From assembly GCA_902496295.1 (NCBI GenBank), contig CABVAF010000008.1, forward strand, positions 1-36,191: DNA of 36,191 nt, read 5' to 3'. Source of the DNA: an uncultured Clostridium sp. GTDB lineage: Bacteria; Bacillota; Clostridia; TANB77; CAG-508. This document shows, in pieces, positions 1-9,915 of this stretch; the stretch's first letter is position 1, and every line of letters begins with the position of its first letter. The position numbers and the translations under genes were made by a program. Under the pieces are notes generated by a model. That model saw nothing but the letters and a program-made list of their open reading frames with translations. It was not told where the DNA came from and made no database searches.

Positions 1-212
1 ATTTAGTTCGCATATTTTTATCCTATCACTTCTTTTGTATTTTTTCAATATTTTTTGTCAAATTTTAGTGATAAAAATAGAAAAAACTGGAACGTTTTGT
101 TCTCATTTTGTGATATTTTTAGCATGTTTCGTGTTTTGGTCTTTCAATACAGATATTTCCAGATACCTTATTTTTAAAATTTTTTTCATACCTAATATTA
201 TTTATAAATGCA

Positions 213-241
213 AAATTGTGCAGTATTAAACTGCACAATTT
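213..241 (-). terminator. Hairpin terminator after the CmpB-family gene
   Basis: A perfect 12-bp inverted repeat (AAATTGTGCAGT / ACTGCACAATTT) with a 5-base loop lies just past the stop of the minus-strand membrane protein gene at 267. On the minus strand only four T follow, so termination strength is uncertain. The rest of 1-266 is AT-rich and shows no gene I can support. Confidence 0.65.
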
Positions 242-266
242 CTATTTATTGTTTTCTAAATATTTT

Positions 267-944
267 TTACATTTCGGTTTTTATTATATTTTTCTTGTTA
301 GAAAAAATTTTGTCCATAAACTGGTCTGGATATTTTTCATCTAGGTATTTATCTAATCTTGAATTTGCAGATATGTTTTGTACTCTTTCCATTTGTCTTT
401 GTCCTGCAAGCATTGATATTGATATGTTATATATCATAAATATTGCTAAAAAACTAGTAGCAAGTGTAAGTTTTCTCATATTTATCCTACTTGTTAAATT
501 CTCAATATACGGATATAAAAATTTAATAAATATTATTCCACCTATTCCCCAATATACGCAGTGCAATAAACTAGTTCTGCCATTTATATTAAATGGTATG
601 TTACTGTAATCCCATGAAATAGTTCCAAATAGTCGTTCTTGTCCATATGAAAATAAATATTCTGTCACTCCACCTAGAACCATTGTATATAAAAATATTT
701 TAACATTACTTATTTCTTTGGCATTTTCGGCGGTTGCACCTGTAATTAATGGAACTAATATATAGAATAAAACTGCCCCTGCACCATAAACTGGTATAAA
801 AGGTCCATATATTACACCTTGCCTTATTTCAAAATGACCTTTTTGTACTATGCATACTACGGTTTCTACAGCACATCCAATTATACTAACAATTATAAAA
901 ATCCAAAATAATTTAATTATATAGTCTTTCGTATTTTCTTTCAT
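267..944 (-). CDS. CmpB-family integral membrane protein (putative ABC-transporter permease type)
   Basis: A 225-residue membrane protein resembling the putative ABC transporter type IV / CmpB family. Visible family signatures are the GPFIPVYGAGAV stretch near residues 47-58 and a later WDYSNIPFNINGRTSLL region followed by a WGIGG helix. About five hydrophobic segments are visible, and the C-terminus is basic and hydrophilic. No ATPase partner is nearby, so a transport role is only a family-level label. A weak AAGGAA precedes the ATG. It is transcribed on its own with a terminator on its 3' side and is separated from the tail cluster by the endolysin terminator, so it is most likely a host gene marking the left boundary of the element. 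Confidence 0.75.
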   Translation of the reverse strand: MKENTKDYIIKLFWIFIIVSIIGCAVETVVCIVQKGHFEIRQGVIYGPFIPVYGAGAVLFYILVPLITGATAENAKEISNVKIFLYTMVLGGVTEYLFSYGQERLFGTISWDYSNIPFNINGRTSLLHCVYWGIGGIIFIKFLYPYIENLTSRINMRKLTLATSFLAIFMIYNISISMLAGQRQMERVQNISANSRLDKYLDEKYPDQFMDKIFSNKKNIIKTEM

Positions 945-1056
945 TTTATATCACATTTCCTTTTATATTCTTTTTCTTTTTTTATTTTAGCATATATTTA
1001 TAAATATTTTTTCAATATTTTATTAATTTTTTATTAATTTGTCGAAATATGTCAAA

Positions 1057-1102
1057 CAAAAAAAATAAGCTAGACAAATTAATGCCTAGCTTTAGCTTAT
1101 TT
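1057..1102 (-). terminator. Rho-independent terminator of the tail/lysis operon
   Basis: A 10-bp stem (AAATAAGCTA / TAGCTTATTT) has its first minus-strand arm overlapping the endolysin stop codon. A run of T follows on the minus strand. It closes the long late operon and marks the element's left edge. Confidence 0.85.
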
Positions 1103-1939
1103 TAATAATAATTCTGTAGTCTCTGCTCCTACATAACCATCTACTTCAAGGTTATTATCCTTCTGAAATTGTTTTATTGTTTCTTCCATAATTGGTCCAT
1201 AGCTTCCATCTACATCTACATTATATCCTAATCTATTCAAGTTTCTTTGTACTAATCTTACATGTTCATTTTTTGTTGTTGGCATTTTGTAGTACAAATA
1301 ATGTTCTAATGCTTCTTCCTTGCACAATGGTCCGAATGATCCATCTAATTCTAAATTAGAATTATAATCTAGGTTCATGGTGTCTTGCCAATTTCTTACT
1401 CTTTTTTCATAATCTGTATAGTCTTCTTTTGATGTTGTTTCTTCTTCATCTGTAGATTCGCTTTGTAATTTCTTTTTAAATTCGTTCCATCTTTCTTCGC
1501 TATTTACCATAGGGGCTGGACAATTCTTATGGGTTACATCGTAATGCCTTACTACATTATTAATTGGAATATTATATTTCTTTATTAATTCTTTTGCTAA
1601 TTCTACTGCATTTGATTCTGTTTTTTCTGTAACATTTAAGTTTCCATTGTCCATTTTATAGCAGCACATCTCTATACTTAAGCTATTGCTATTTCTAGCG
1701 CCATTATAATATACATCGTTTCCACAATGCCATGCAATATCTTTATCTTCTACTACTTGCACTATTTCGTTATCATCTACAAAATAATGGGCAGATGCTG
1801 CACGATAGGTGTTTTTAAAATAACTAGCATTATTTCTTGCTGTAGATACTGCTCCTACATAGTGCATTACTAAATATTCTATTTTTCTATTACTAGAAAT
1901 TGTTCTATTGGTATTTGTAATGTCTTTAATTATCTCCAT
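1097..1939 (-). CDS. N-acetylmuramoyl-L-alanine amidase endolysin
   Basis: A 280-residue lysis enzyme expected to cleave the bond between muramic acid and L-Ala in peptidoglycan. The N-terminal ~155 residues form an amidase_2 (PGRP-like) domain. Candidate Zn ligands are the His in VMHYVG, the His in VVRHYDV and the Cys in KNCPAP, with further motifs SAHYFVD and IAWHCG. An acidic linker (ESTDEEETTS) follows. The C-terminal ~80 residues carry a peptidoglycan-binding repeat (VRLVQRNLNRLGYNVDVDGSYGP, then the TIKQFQKDNNLEVDGYVGAET region). There is no signal peptide, as expected for a holin-dependent endolysin. It follows the holin and is the last gene before a strong terminator. In a headless cluster it would release tail particles from the cell. 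Confidence 0.93.
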   Translation of the reverse strand: MEIIKDITNTNRTISSNRKIEYLVMHYVGAVSTARNNASYFKNTYRAASAHYFVDDNEIVQVVEDKDIAWHCGNDVYYNGARNSNSLSIEMCCYKMDNGNLNVTEKTESNAVELAKELIKKYNIPINNVVRHYDVTHKNCPAPMVNSEERWNEFKKKLQSESTDEEETTSKEDYTDYEKRVRNWQDTMNLDYNSNLELDGSFGPLCKEEALEHYLYYKMPTTKNEHVRLVQRNLNRLGYNVDVDGSYGPIMEETIKQFQKDNNLEVDGYVGAETTELLLK

Positions 1940-2015
1940 CTTCGCTCACCCCTTCTACTTCTGTTGTAAATCCTAGTCTGTCTATATCTTCTATTGTTTC
2001 ACTATTGTTTTCCAC
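1926..2015 (-). CDS. Small acidic peptide between holin and endolysin
   Basis: A possible 29-residue acidic peptide starting at GTG, 9 bases after a clear AAGGAGG. It overlaps the holin stop and the endolysin start, so all three would be translationally coupled. It has no hydrophobic segment and I recognise no family. It could simply be a coupling leader for the endolysin. Confidence 0.35.
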   Translation of the reverse strand: MENNSETIEDIDRLGFTTEVEGVSEDGDN

Positions 2016-2226
2016 TATCTTTTTCCTCCTTGTTATTTTTACAATAACTTATATTTGAAATTCCTAAAATTGTCCCCATAAATGTTGTTACCGCAGTCAT
2101 TATCGTTAAAACTATTTCTGTAAATCCTACATTTAAAACGTTTAGTACTACTCCAGTTAACGTCGTTAATGCTGGTAAAAGTACTAATGTTATCCATTTT
2201 AACACATCATAAACTTTATTGCTCAT
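2002..2226 (-). CDS. Phage holin
   Basis: A 74-residue protein with two hydrophobic helices (about residues 10-32 and 38-58) separated by a short turn, and a charged C-terminus rich in Lys, Asn and Glu. This size and topology fit small Gram-positive phage holins of the Dp-1 type, which make inner-membrane holes for endolysin exit. AGGGGG precedes the ATG. Its position directly before the amidase supports the role. In this element it would lyse the producer to release tails. Confidence 0.85.
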   Translation of the reverse strand: MSNKVYDVLKWITLVLLPALTTLTGVVLNVLNVGFTEIVLTIMTAVTTFMGTILGISNISYCKNNKEEKDSGKQ

Positions 2227-2243
2227 TTTTAGTTCCCCCTATT

Positions 2244-2268
2244 ATATTGTATGTGGCATGTACAATAT
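2244..2268 (-). repeat. Inverted repeat before the holin gene
   Basis: ATATTGTA and TACAATAT face each other across a 9-base spacer in the 55-base gap ahead of the holin ribosome binding site. It could be an RNA hairpin tuning holin expression or an operator half-site pair. No T-run makes it a terminator. Confidence 0.35.
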
Positions 2269-2281
2269 TGTTACTTAATTA

Positions 2282-2578
2282 TCATTTATCTACTTCTTTT
2301 TCTAAAATTTTGTCTACTTTCTTATCTGTACTTTCCATTTGTTTCTGTAAAAGCTCTAATGATTTTGCAGTATTAAGATTAGTTTGTTGCATTTCGATTA
2401 AACAGTTAGATATTGTACTTGTACTTTCTTTTACTACTGCTAAAGTAGTTTTTATTGTTTCTTGATTTTCTACATTTTTCTTTTTGTTTGCTATATAGTC
2501 CCATAAGAAGATAATAACTATAACTGCGCTTACCCCATACGTGCCAATAAGTTGTCCAACTTGTGTTATTGCTTCCAT
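2282..2578 (-). CDS. Single-TM coiled-coil protein, possible holin partner (BhlA/UviB-like topology)
   Basis: A 98-residue protein with an N-terminal membrane segment (about residues 12-28), a basic stop-transfer KKK, then about 65 residues predicted to be helical coiled coil (heptad pattern through ESTSTISNCLIEMQQTN and ESTDKKVDKILEKEVDK). The arrangement resembles the small BhlA/UviB and XhlA-type proteins encoded beside holins in phages and bacteriocin clusters. It overlaps the previous gene's stop by 13 bases and has GAGGAGATT before its ATG, so it is translationally coupled. The role in lysis is inferred from position and topology only. Confidence 0.55.
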   Translation of the reverse strand: MEAITQVGQLIGTYGVSAVIVIIFLWDYIANKKKNVENQETIKTTLAVVKESTSTISNCLIEMQQTNLNTAKSLELLQKQMESTDKKVDKILEKEVDK

Positions 2579-2778
2579 TCTTCAATCTCCTCCTCTAACT
2601 GCTTAACTTTATCTTCTGTCTGTAAAATTCTATTCTCTACTTGCAACCATCTATCATTTCCTGATTGTTTTCTTTCTTCGTAATCATACATTGTATGTAC
2701 TGTGGAAAAAATATTTATTAGCATGAAGACTAATATCAATATTAGTCCTATAATCATCACTTTATCCCTTCTCTCCAT
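2566..2778 (-). CDS. Small TM plus coiled-coil protein in the lysis module
   Basis: Up to 70 residues: an N-terminal hydrophobic helix (IIGLILILVFMLINIF) followed by a charged helix with heptads (ENRILQTEDKVKQLEEEIEEWK). The first ATG is 3 bases after the fibre stop codon. A GTG at 2760 and an ATG at 2757 are better spaced behind AAGGGA and may be the true start. No family recognised. Its place between fibre and holin genes suggests a lysis accessory protein. Confidence 0.6.
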   Translation of the reverse strand: MERRDKVMIIGLILILVFMLINIFSTVHTMYDYEERKQSGNDRWLQVENRILQTEDKVKQLEEEIEEWKQ

Positions 2779-2781
2779 AAG

Positions 2782-4954
2782 CTAGCTCTCACTCTCTGCA
2801 TTTTGATTTGCCATCTTATTATCTATATACATCTTTGTATCTACTGTATAGTTTAACTGTAATAGTGCTAAATCTTGTTCTGTATATATGTTGTTTATAC
2901 CTTTAAATAATTCTAAATTATTTAGTTCGTTTAGTACTTGCTTTTGCTCTTCTGTTAAGTCTAATTCTGCTGCTGTATATGAGACATAATATAAAGTCAT
3001 ATTTTTTTCTACTAATGACGCTTTAAAACTTTCTAAAGTTGTGAAATTATTATTTCTTAATATTATTCTTTTTTGTAAAGTACTATTAGCTATAAAACCG
3101 CAAATTTTATTGTTTGGAATAGAATTTACAGATGCTATATTCCCAATATATTTATACTGATTGCTTATTAATTTAAACTTATTAATATCTGTTGTAATAT
3201 CTTCTATATTTATAAAAAATACAGAGTTATCAGAAGTACTTTGTTGCCAATCTTCAGTTCCATCAAAAATTTTCTTTTTAAACCTATGTGTTTCTTTATT
3301 GTTATCTAAGTCAAAATAATCACTATCCAACATTTCTTGTTGTATTGGTAAATTATATTCTTGTCTTTTATATTCTACAAATTCTATAGAATTATCTAAA
3401 TTTATGCCATATTTTTTTGTTAAATCCGTTTCATCAACTACTACAAATCTAAAATATTCTGCACCTTTTTCAATTATGTTTTCGAGTATAGTAGTTAAAT
3501 CAACTAAAGATGCTAAATTGGCCGTAGAGTAACCCAAAAAATTTTTATCTTTATCATACCAACGTAATCCTAAAAGAGCTGTCGAATTGCCATCATCTCT
3601 AACTATTCTTAATTTTTCCATGTTAAATAATGAGATGTAGTTCTTGCTTCTAATTCTTGTACTACTGCTAGCATTTTTTCCAGAATATGCCGTTATATCT
3701 CCTAATTCCATTTGACTATCGAAAATATTTTTATTAAGCTGTGTAATCTTTAATGAACCCATTCCGAAAATGACTAAAAGATGTAGCTTCTGTTCCTTCT
3801 TCTAATTTTATATTTTTGATATAAAAATTTGTAACTGTTGCTGATGAATTGTAAAAATATATTTCTATATTAGTAACATCTAAATATGTAACATAGAATT
3901 TTTGATATTCATTAGTAAGATTACTTTTTTTACTATTTCCTGTTTTTCCGTATTCCAAGCTGATATCTGTATCTGCTTTTGCTTCAAAACTAAATGTTAC
4001 ATCCTTATTTTTTAACTTATCTAATAGTTCCGTTATTGTCGTATTAGATGTATTTAAAAATATACCGCTATAAGCATTTGCAGTTGTTGTTACCTTTATC
4101 TCATTTTCTATTATTTCTTTCATTGCTTGTTGATTTATTGAAAAATAATTATAATAATCTTCTGAAAAATAGTTAATATTACTGCCTACTGTTTTAGTTT
4201 TAGAGGAATACTCTAAAGATGGAATACTCTTCTTTCCTTGTACCCAATTAGCTCCGCTTGTCTTACTTACTAATAGTTTAAATGTTCCTGAAATCGTTGC
4301 AGAACTCACACCAAAACTAACACGAACTTCGTACTCTCCAGTTTCTGTACACTCGTAAGTTTTTTCTTCTCCTACAGTGAACCAAGGAATTTTTGTTCCT
4401 CTTTTTAACGAAAAGCCACAACTTCCTGAGGTTTGATTTCTTTCTGCACTCATATAATACGTCTGCCCTGCGTATAAATAAGCTGTTCCTATTACTATAT
4501 AATTTGTTGCGTCACTAGTATTAGCTCCACTCATAGTAGCAACACCATCTTTAATATTAATTGTTATGCCATCTTGTGCTATTGTACCTTCATTCAATAC
4601 TGCTAAGTTATCTGTACCTTCTTGTTGCTCTTGATAATAATTTCCTTCTATTGTTAAAACAGCAGGCAAGTCAGACGCATCTGTTACATGTAAGCTTGTT
4701 GCTTCTTGTGTACTCTCATTTATCATATTTGATTGTAGCTTTTGTATTAGTTTATCTTGTTGTGTATCTTTATTCTTTATATCTTCTATATTGTCTTGTA
4801 TGTCTATGACTACGTCATCTACTCTTTCTGCAAAATCGTCTAATTTGTCCCAGTTTTCATTTAATGATTTATCTATATCAAATTCTTGTTCTAAGTCTTC
4901 AACATCTGTTGTATCCCATTTTAATAATTTTAGAATATGTGTTAATAATGACAT
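2782..4954 (-). CDS. Tail fibre / receptor-binding protein, one gene split at a CGG +1 frameshift
   Basis: I read this as one 723-residue protein in two frames. The first part starts at ATG 4954 behind AAAGGAG (an upstream ATG at 4972 overlaps the ribosome binding site) and runs to a stop at 3734. It has an N-terminal coiled coil (residues ~15-75) and two jelly-roll-like carbohydrate-binding regions, the last ending in the motif IKLEEGTEATSFS. The second part (3762-2782) continues with a fibre domain containing YNLPIQQEMLDSDYFDLDNN and FDGTEDWQQ, typical of Gram-positive phage fibres. The join is at SHF-CGG (3764-3766): leaving out the C at 3766 gives SHF-G-MGSLKITQ with no gap. The ATG at 3762 lacks a ribosome binding site, so independent translation of the second half is unlikely. 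Role: host surface recognition at the tail tip. Confidence 0.75.
3764..3766 (-). promoter_or_regulatory. CGG +1 frameshift site 4 (fibre)
   Basis: Minus-strand frame CAT TTT CGG AAT GGG runs to TAA ten codons later. Skipping the C gives CAT TTT GGA ATG GGT and the open downstream fibre frame. Nothing resembling a classical slip (P-site re-pairing) is present, because TTT would have to re-pair on TTC. Confidence 0.65.
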
Positions 4955-4955
4955 G

Positions 4956-7836
4956 TTATTTCTCCTTTTCATTTAATTTTTTCTCTAATTCATTTATTCT
5001 GTTTTGTAATTGTTCTACTTTCTCATTCAATTCTTGTATTGCTTTTGTAGCTGTAGCTAGCAACGGTAATTCATTTACATAGTATTGTTCATCTTCTTTT
5101 TCGTCTTTCTCTCTTATTATCACAAAGTTTTTATCTATTTCTTCTAATTCTTGCGCTATATATCCAACATTATAATGTCTCTTATCTTTTTTCATTTCAA
5201 ATTGTCTATGTTTAATTTTGTTAATCAAATCTAATGCATTTATATTACTGTCTTTTATATTATTCTTTAATTTTCTATCCGAAGATATGTTGTCAGCATA
5301 TATCTTTCCATCGATTGAAACATCTCCTCTAATTCTCGCTGTTGTCTTTAAATAAAGCGAAAACGTTACTGGTGTATCTGATGTTCCAAGTAATAAACTT
5401 CCATTTTGTACAAGGAAGTCACCCTCATCTGACATAATAATATATTTATCACCTATTCCTATTTTAAATGAGTTAATTTCTCCTTGGTTTTTATAAAAAC
5501 TAATTGAGTTTAGAATATCTATTCTAGCGTATCCTATATTGCTATCTGGATATACTCTCATTAATATATCTCCACTCTCAGTATCTTCAAAGTATATTCC
5601 TTTAGCAGTATCATCTACTCCAAGTCTTACATTTTCAGCTTTAATAGCTCCTGTACCTAATACTAAATCACAAAAATTCAACACTAATTGTCCACTAAAA
5701 TTTCCAGCATTTTTATTTGCCATAAAGAAGTCTTTTATAAATAATATTGGCCAGAACTTATTGTCAGATGTAGTTTGTATTCCCCAAGCCATACCATCAC
5801 TAATACTTTGTCCATAATCAAGTAAAGTTGCAAATGATATGTACCTATTATCGTCTACAGTATTTGCTCCCATTTCACCAAACTTCGTATCACCATCATA
5901 AAAAGCAATTGTTGCATCGCTGTTATCTCCTTCAAATTTAATTGACTGCGACAATTGATTCCATGCAACTTGTACAGATTTAGCATTTTGTTCTATCTTT
6001 GTTCCTATTTCCGAACCTTTAACGTCGTCACTTGGTGCTGGGCTCCATGCCGTAATTTTATTGCCTTCTTCTAACTTTATTGAATGCGCATATACTGAAC
6101 GACCTGCTGTTGTTCCGGCTGGTACATTTATAGCAAAACCATGTGATGTTCCTGTTGGAGTTAGTGCAGTAAATTTATATTCAAATTTCTTCCATTCTGT
6201 CGTTACATTAAAAGTAGTTTGTCCACCTCTTGCATAACCTACTATTACATTCGTTGCAGCTGTTGATTTCAACCAAATACTAAAACAATATTCTTTTCCT
6301 TCTTCTAAAACCTTAGGAACTACTGTTTTGTAAATTCCGCAGGCTGCGGTTGGCTGGTTCAATGTCCTAATTCTTAAACATTTATTATATGGTGCAATCT
6401 CTTCATCTTGTAAAGTTAATTCAATACTATTTGAATTTGATATGCCCCACCTTTCCAAATTGTAAGGAGCTGAATTTTCTATTAAGTTTGTTCCGCCAAC
6501 TTGAATATTTTCAATACTTTCAGTTACACTACTTGTTATGCTTCCTGCAGTTTGTTCTATTGCACTATTCATTTGCTCAGTTGTACTATAATCATTGTTT
6601 AAACGTTCTGTTGTATCGCTTACTGTATCTGTTATCTCGTCTATAGTTTGAGTATGTTGACTTATCTTTTCTGTATTTTCATCTGTCTCTTGTATTATTT
6701 GCTCTATTTTTCCTTCAATTTCATCTATTGTACTTTGTACTCTTCTATTAACATTTTTTTGGCTTTGCTTTCTTACTGTTGTTTCTTGTTTTTGCTTAAT
6801 TGAAATTTTGCTATTTATTTCTGCTATAAATCTAGTTTGAAAATCCGCTTCTCCTTGATAGATTACGGACTTTCCATCTATTATTAGTTTATCGCCTACA
6901 TCTAAAGCTGGATCTATTATTACTCTACCTTCAAAGCTATGTGCTTCTAAGTCTTTTACTTGGATATATATGTCTTCTACTTGATTTTCTTCTACAATAT
7001 ACATATTATCTTGGTTTAACCATAAATTGTTTCCTGTGTCATTTCCAAACTTAAAACTTTCAGCTCCATTTTCATAACTAACTTTAGTAATAGTACATTT
7101 ATCTCCCCATTTGTAATCTCCAAATAGTTCAAGTGGGATTTCTTGTTCATCTTGATATATTGTTCTTATATATAACTTTCCATCTCTACCTATAAATGCA
7201 AATCCACCTGCACTTTCAGCTATATAGCTCAAATATTCTCTTGCTGTTACTGTATTGTCATATGTAGATATTTTTACATTAGAATTAATAAAAGAAGTAG
7301 AGCCGTAATTCTACTCCTGCTTTTGAACATATATCTTGTAATACTGTTAATAATGTCACTGGATATTTTAATTTACTACCATCATAATTAAATTCAAATT
7401 TTGACATATTATCGATACATTTTATTGTTAATGTATTGTCATCATTGTCTGTCCAATCATCTATGTTAAAAATACCAATTGGTATCATTTCAAAACTGCT
7501 ATCAGATTTTGTTAAACTTTTTACTTTTATTCCATTTAATGTTCCAACAAGCATTGCATTTACTTCTGCTACTGTTAAAGCATTATTTATTAGTATTCCA
7601 TATTCTACCTTGACAGTTTTCATATTATTAGGCATTTTATCTTTGTATATTTTGAATTCTATATATTTACTACTTACGCTTCCGATTATTAACTCTTCAT
7701 CATCAAATAATGTTTGTCCTACTTTAAAATCTAGAATATAATCTGGATTTATAAGTTCATTATCTATATAAATATTTAATACACTTTGTACATTTTTATA
7801 TATATTTTCTTTCCACTTTTGACTTGTACTATACAT
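4956..7836 (-). CDS. Tail-associated hub/spike protein (Tal-like) with C-terminal S74 chaperone, split at a CGG +1 frameshift
   Basis: One 959-residue protein in two frames. The first part starts at ATG 7836 (AGGAGG upstream) and stops at 7285. The second frame continues to 4956. The join lies at VEL-CGG (7303-7305): skipping the C at 7305 reads VEL-G-STSFINSNVKIS and runs straight into YLSYIAESAGGFAF. The first ~350 residues resemble the gp27/Tal-like hub of siphovirus baseplates. A long coiled coil follows (TIDEIEGKIEQIIQETDENTEK region). Next comes a carbohydrate-binding-like module ending IKLEEGNKITAWSPAP, a beta-rich region, and a C-terminal peptidase S74 intramolecular chaperone (SSDRKLKNNI, GYIAQELEEI) with a terminal coiled coil. 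The Ser-Asp of SSDRKLK is the expected self-cleavage site. Gene order after the distal tail protein supports the assignment. Confidence 0.82.
7303..7305 (-). promoter_or_regulatory. CGG +1 frameshift site 3 (Tal/spike)
   Basis: Minus-strand frame GAA TTA CGG CTC TAC reaches TAA five codons after CGG. Skipping the C gives GAA TTA GGC TCT ACT and a long open frame. TTA to TAC re-pairing would be poor, which argues against simple P-site slippage. Confidence 0.7.
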
Positions 7837-7839
7837 TTT

Positions 7840-8256
7840 CTAACCTCCTGCTTTTATTACAGTTTGTTTTTGTTGTTCTGTTAATTCTTTTTGCATTAAA
7901 TTAAAAGACACCTTCCATAAACTTTTGGAAGGGTCTTCATCATTTCCTGTTTGATACATTTCGCTTGTTCTTTTGCTTACTCTAAACTTAGCATTTTCTA
8001 GCATTCCCCCTTGTACAGATGGACACTTAACAGTAACTATAAGAGGATTTCTATATGTCAGTTGTAATAATTGCTCTGCTTCCTCCTCTGTCAGTAATTC
8101 CCACTCCATGTCAATGTTTAACATTCCTATTGCTATTGGATTATCTATTAATGCTCCTGTTATCTTACTTGTATAACTATCATTGTCTGTGTCTTCTATA
8201 TTATCTTTATATGAACTTGGAGTTTTTTGTACGACTCCATCTACTTTCCATAACAT
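7840..8256 (-). CDS. Distal tail-like phage protein (DUF6711-type)
   Basis: A 138-residue protein between the tape measure and the hub gene, the usual place of a distal tail (Dit) protein. The sequence begins MLWKVDGVVQKTPSSYK and contains WELLTEEEAEQLLQLTYRNPLIVTVKCPS, which I associate with a short uncharacterised tail family (DUF6711). GGAGGG precedes the ATG, and only 4 bases separate it from the next gene. The Dit role is inferred from synteny; the protein is shorter than classical Dit proteins and probably lacks the galectin-like C-terminal half. Confidence 0.65.
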   Translation of the reverse strand: MLWKVDGVVQKTPSSYKDNIEDTDNDSYTSKITGALIDNPIAIGMLNIDMEWELLTEEEAEQLLQLTYRNPLIVTVKCPSVQGGMLENAKFRVSKRTSEMYQTGNDEDPSKSLWKVSFNLMQKELTEQQKQTVIKAGG

Positions 8257-8259
8257 ACT

Positions 8260-9834
8260 TTACCCTCCTATTAAAGCTTCTATTCCTTTTCCTGTCCTTC
8301 GTTTTTTATTTCTTAAATCCTCTAATAATATCTGTCCTAATTTTGTATTTCCAACATTTACTGTTAAGTATATTGGTTGATTATTATCATTATTTTGGTA
8401 TCTTGATAATACCCTATTAAACGTTTCTTCCATTATATTCTGTGGTGTTATAATTTCAGGGTTTGTACTCGCTCCTGGATATTCAGCCATTTCTGCTATC
8501 GTTGGTACTCTTAGTACAGCACCTTTAGCTAAACGCGGTAATGAAATCGTACTAATCTGTAGGTTAATTGGATCTAAGCCTATTAAACTTCCTACTGCAC
8601 TTGCTATTTTGCTTATTCCACTTAGTACCCAATTTATTCCTCTTATTACGCCGTTTACAAATCCCTCAATTCCACTTAATATGTTGTTTATTACGGCTTT
8701 TATTATTCCCCATATTCCATTCCAGACACTTGTTATCACATTTTTGATACCATTCCAAATATTACTCCATATTGCACTTATGCCATTTAAAACATTTGAA
8801 ATAGTGTTTTTTATGCCATTTATTAAATTACTTATTGTAGTGGTTATAGCATTCCATACTGACATTGCAACGTTTTTTATTCCATTCCAGATATTGCCAA
8901 AAAATTCTGAAATGCCTGTCCAAATTGATATAAAAAACTCTTTTATTACATTCCATACTGTCATCGCTATTTCACAAATAGAATTCCATAAATTTGTAAA
9001 AAACTCAGCTATTGTATTCCATATCTCTTGTGCTTTTTGTTTTATCCATTCCCAAGTATTAGATAATGCTTGAGTAACTGTATTCCAATTCATTATTGCC
9101 CAAACTACTAATGCTATTACTGCTATTATTAATACAATAATTATAATTAACCCACTCATACTTATTCCTAAAATACTAGATGCTAGTGTTAGAGCTGTTG
9201 TTACAGTTGTCCAAACTTCATAAGCTGTTGAGATTACTACAATAGCTGTACTAACTACTCCTATTGCAACTGCAATAGCTAACAATATTTCTGCTACCAT
9301 CGGGTTTTCAGCTAACCATTTAAATATACCAACTAATCCACTTAAAATATCTATTACCAACGTTCCTATTGAAGTTCCTATTTGTGTTAAAGAATTAATT
9401 AATGGTTGCCAATTTATACTAGCAATTTTTTCAGATATTATTCTAAATTTATCAGAACAATTATTTAACCATTCTTGGAACTGTGGATTTTGAATTACAT
9501 TATTTATGGCTGTTAATAAATTATTAAATGCATTCGCTAAATTCTGTACCATAGCATCTCCATTACTATTGTAGTTCCATGCGTTTTCCATCGTTTCATC
9601 GAATTGTAATTGTAGTTGTTTGTCTACATCTGTGTTTCTTACCTCTCCTACTTTTTGTTTTACTTGTTGTACCGCCTGTTGGATTTTTGGAACTATACCT
9701 TTAATTACTATATTATTTAAACTATCTTTTAGTAGCTTTATATACTTATTTAGATACGGTACTATTTTTTTCAATTGTGTTTGTAATTTTTCAACATTAG
9801 TTTTTACAATATTGTCTATCTTCTCCTCTGCCAT
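8260..9834 (-). CDS. Tail tape measure protein (short)
   Basis: A 524-residue protein with a helical N-terminus, two strongly hydrophobic stretches (about residues 175-200 and 220-245), then Trp/Phe repeats at about 11-residue spacing (IWNTIAEFFTNLWNSI, VWNVIKEFFISIWTGI, IWNGIKNV repeated). The C-terminal ~100 residues are polar and end in a basic RNKKRRTGKG tail. This is the signature of siphovirus tape measure proteins, which set tail length and sit inside the tube. At about 1.5 angstrom per residue the tail would be roughly 80 nm, short for a siphovirus. It precedes the distal tail protein with a 3-base gap and has GAGGTG before its ATG. Confidence 0.9.
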   Translation of the reverse strand: MAEEKIDNIVKTNVEKLQTQLKKIVPYLNKYIKLLKDSLNNIVIKGIVPKIQQAVQQVKQKVGEVRNTDVDKQLQLQFDETMENAWNYNSNGDAMVQNLANAFNNLLTAINNVIQNPQFQEWLNNCSDKFRIISEKIASINWQPLINSLTQIGTSIGTLVIDILSGLVGIFKWLAENPMVAEILLAIAVAIGVVSTAIVVISTAYEVWTTVTTALTLASSILGISMSGLIIIIVLIIAVIALVVWAIMNWNTVTQALSNTWEWIKQKAQEIWNTIAEFFTNLWNSICEIAMTVWNVIKEFFISIWTGISEFFGNIWNGIKNVAMSVWNAITTTISNLINGIKNTISNVLNGISAIWSNIWNGIKNVITSVWNGIWGIIKAVINNILSGIEGFVNGVIRGINWVLSGISKIASAVGSLIGLDPINLQISTISLPRLAKGAVLRVPTIAEMAEYPGASTNPEIITPQNIMEETFNRVLSRYQNNDNNQPIYLTVNVGNTKLGQILLEDLRNKKRRTGKGIEALIGG

Positions 9835-9864
9835 ATTTTCTCACCTCTTTTCAATCATAATAAA

Positions 9865-9889
9865 AGCACCAGTAATTTATACTGATGCT
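9865..9889 (-). terminator. Intra-operon hairpin before the tape measure gene
   Basis: On the minus strand AGCATCAGTA and TACTGGTGCT pair with one mismatch around a 5-base loop and are followed by TTTATTATG. It could partly terminate transcripts between the SHOCT protein gene and the tape measure gene, lowering tape measure output relative to tube subunits. Confidence 0.55.
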
Positions 9890-9915
9890 AAAATAGAAAC
9901 ACACTGCATTGCTAT

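Noticed and set aside
2169..2465. Plus-strand hydrophobic reading frames opposite the lysis genes and elsewhere
   Set aside because: They are complements of AT-rich coding DNA, lack ribosome binding sites and family features, and overlap well-supported minus-strand genes.
2782..3762. A separate gene starting at ATG 3762
   Set aside because: No ribosome binding site precedes it, and it continues the fibre frame exactly at the CGG break.
4956..7232. A separate spike gene starting at 7232
   Set aside because: The same frame is open upstream to the CGG break at 7305 and contains conserved-looking hub sequence; the 7232 start has no ribosome binding site.
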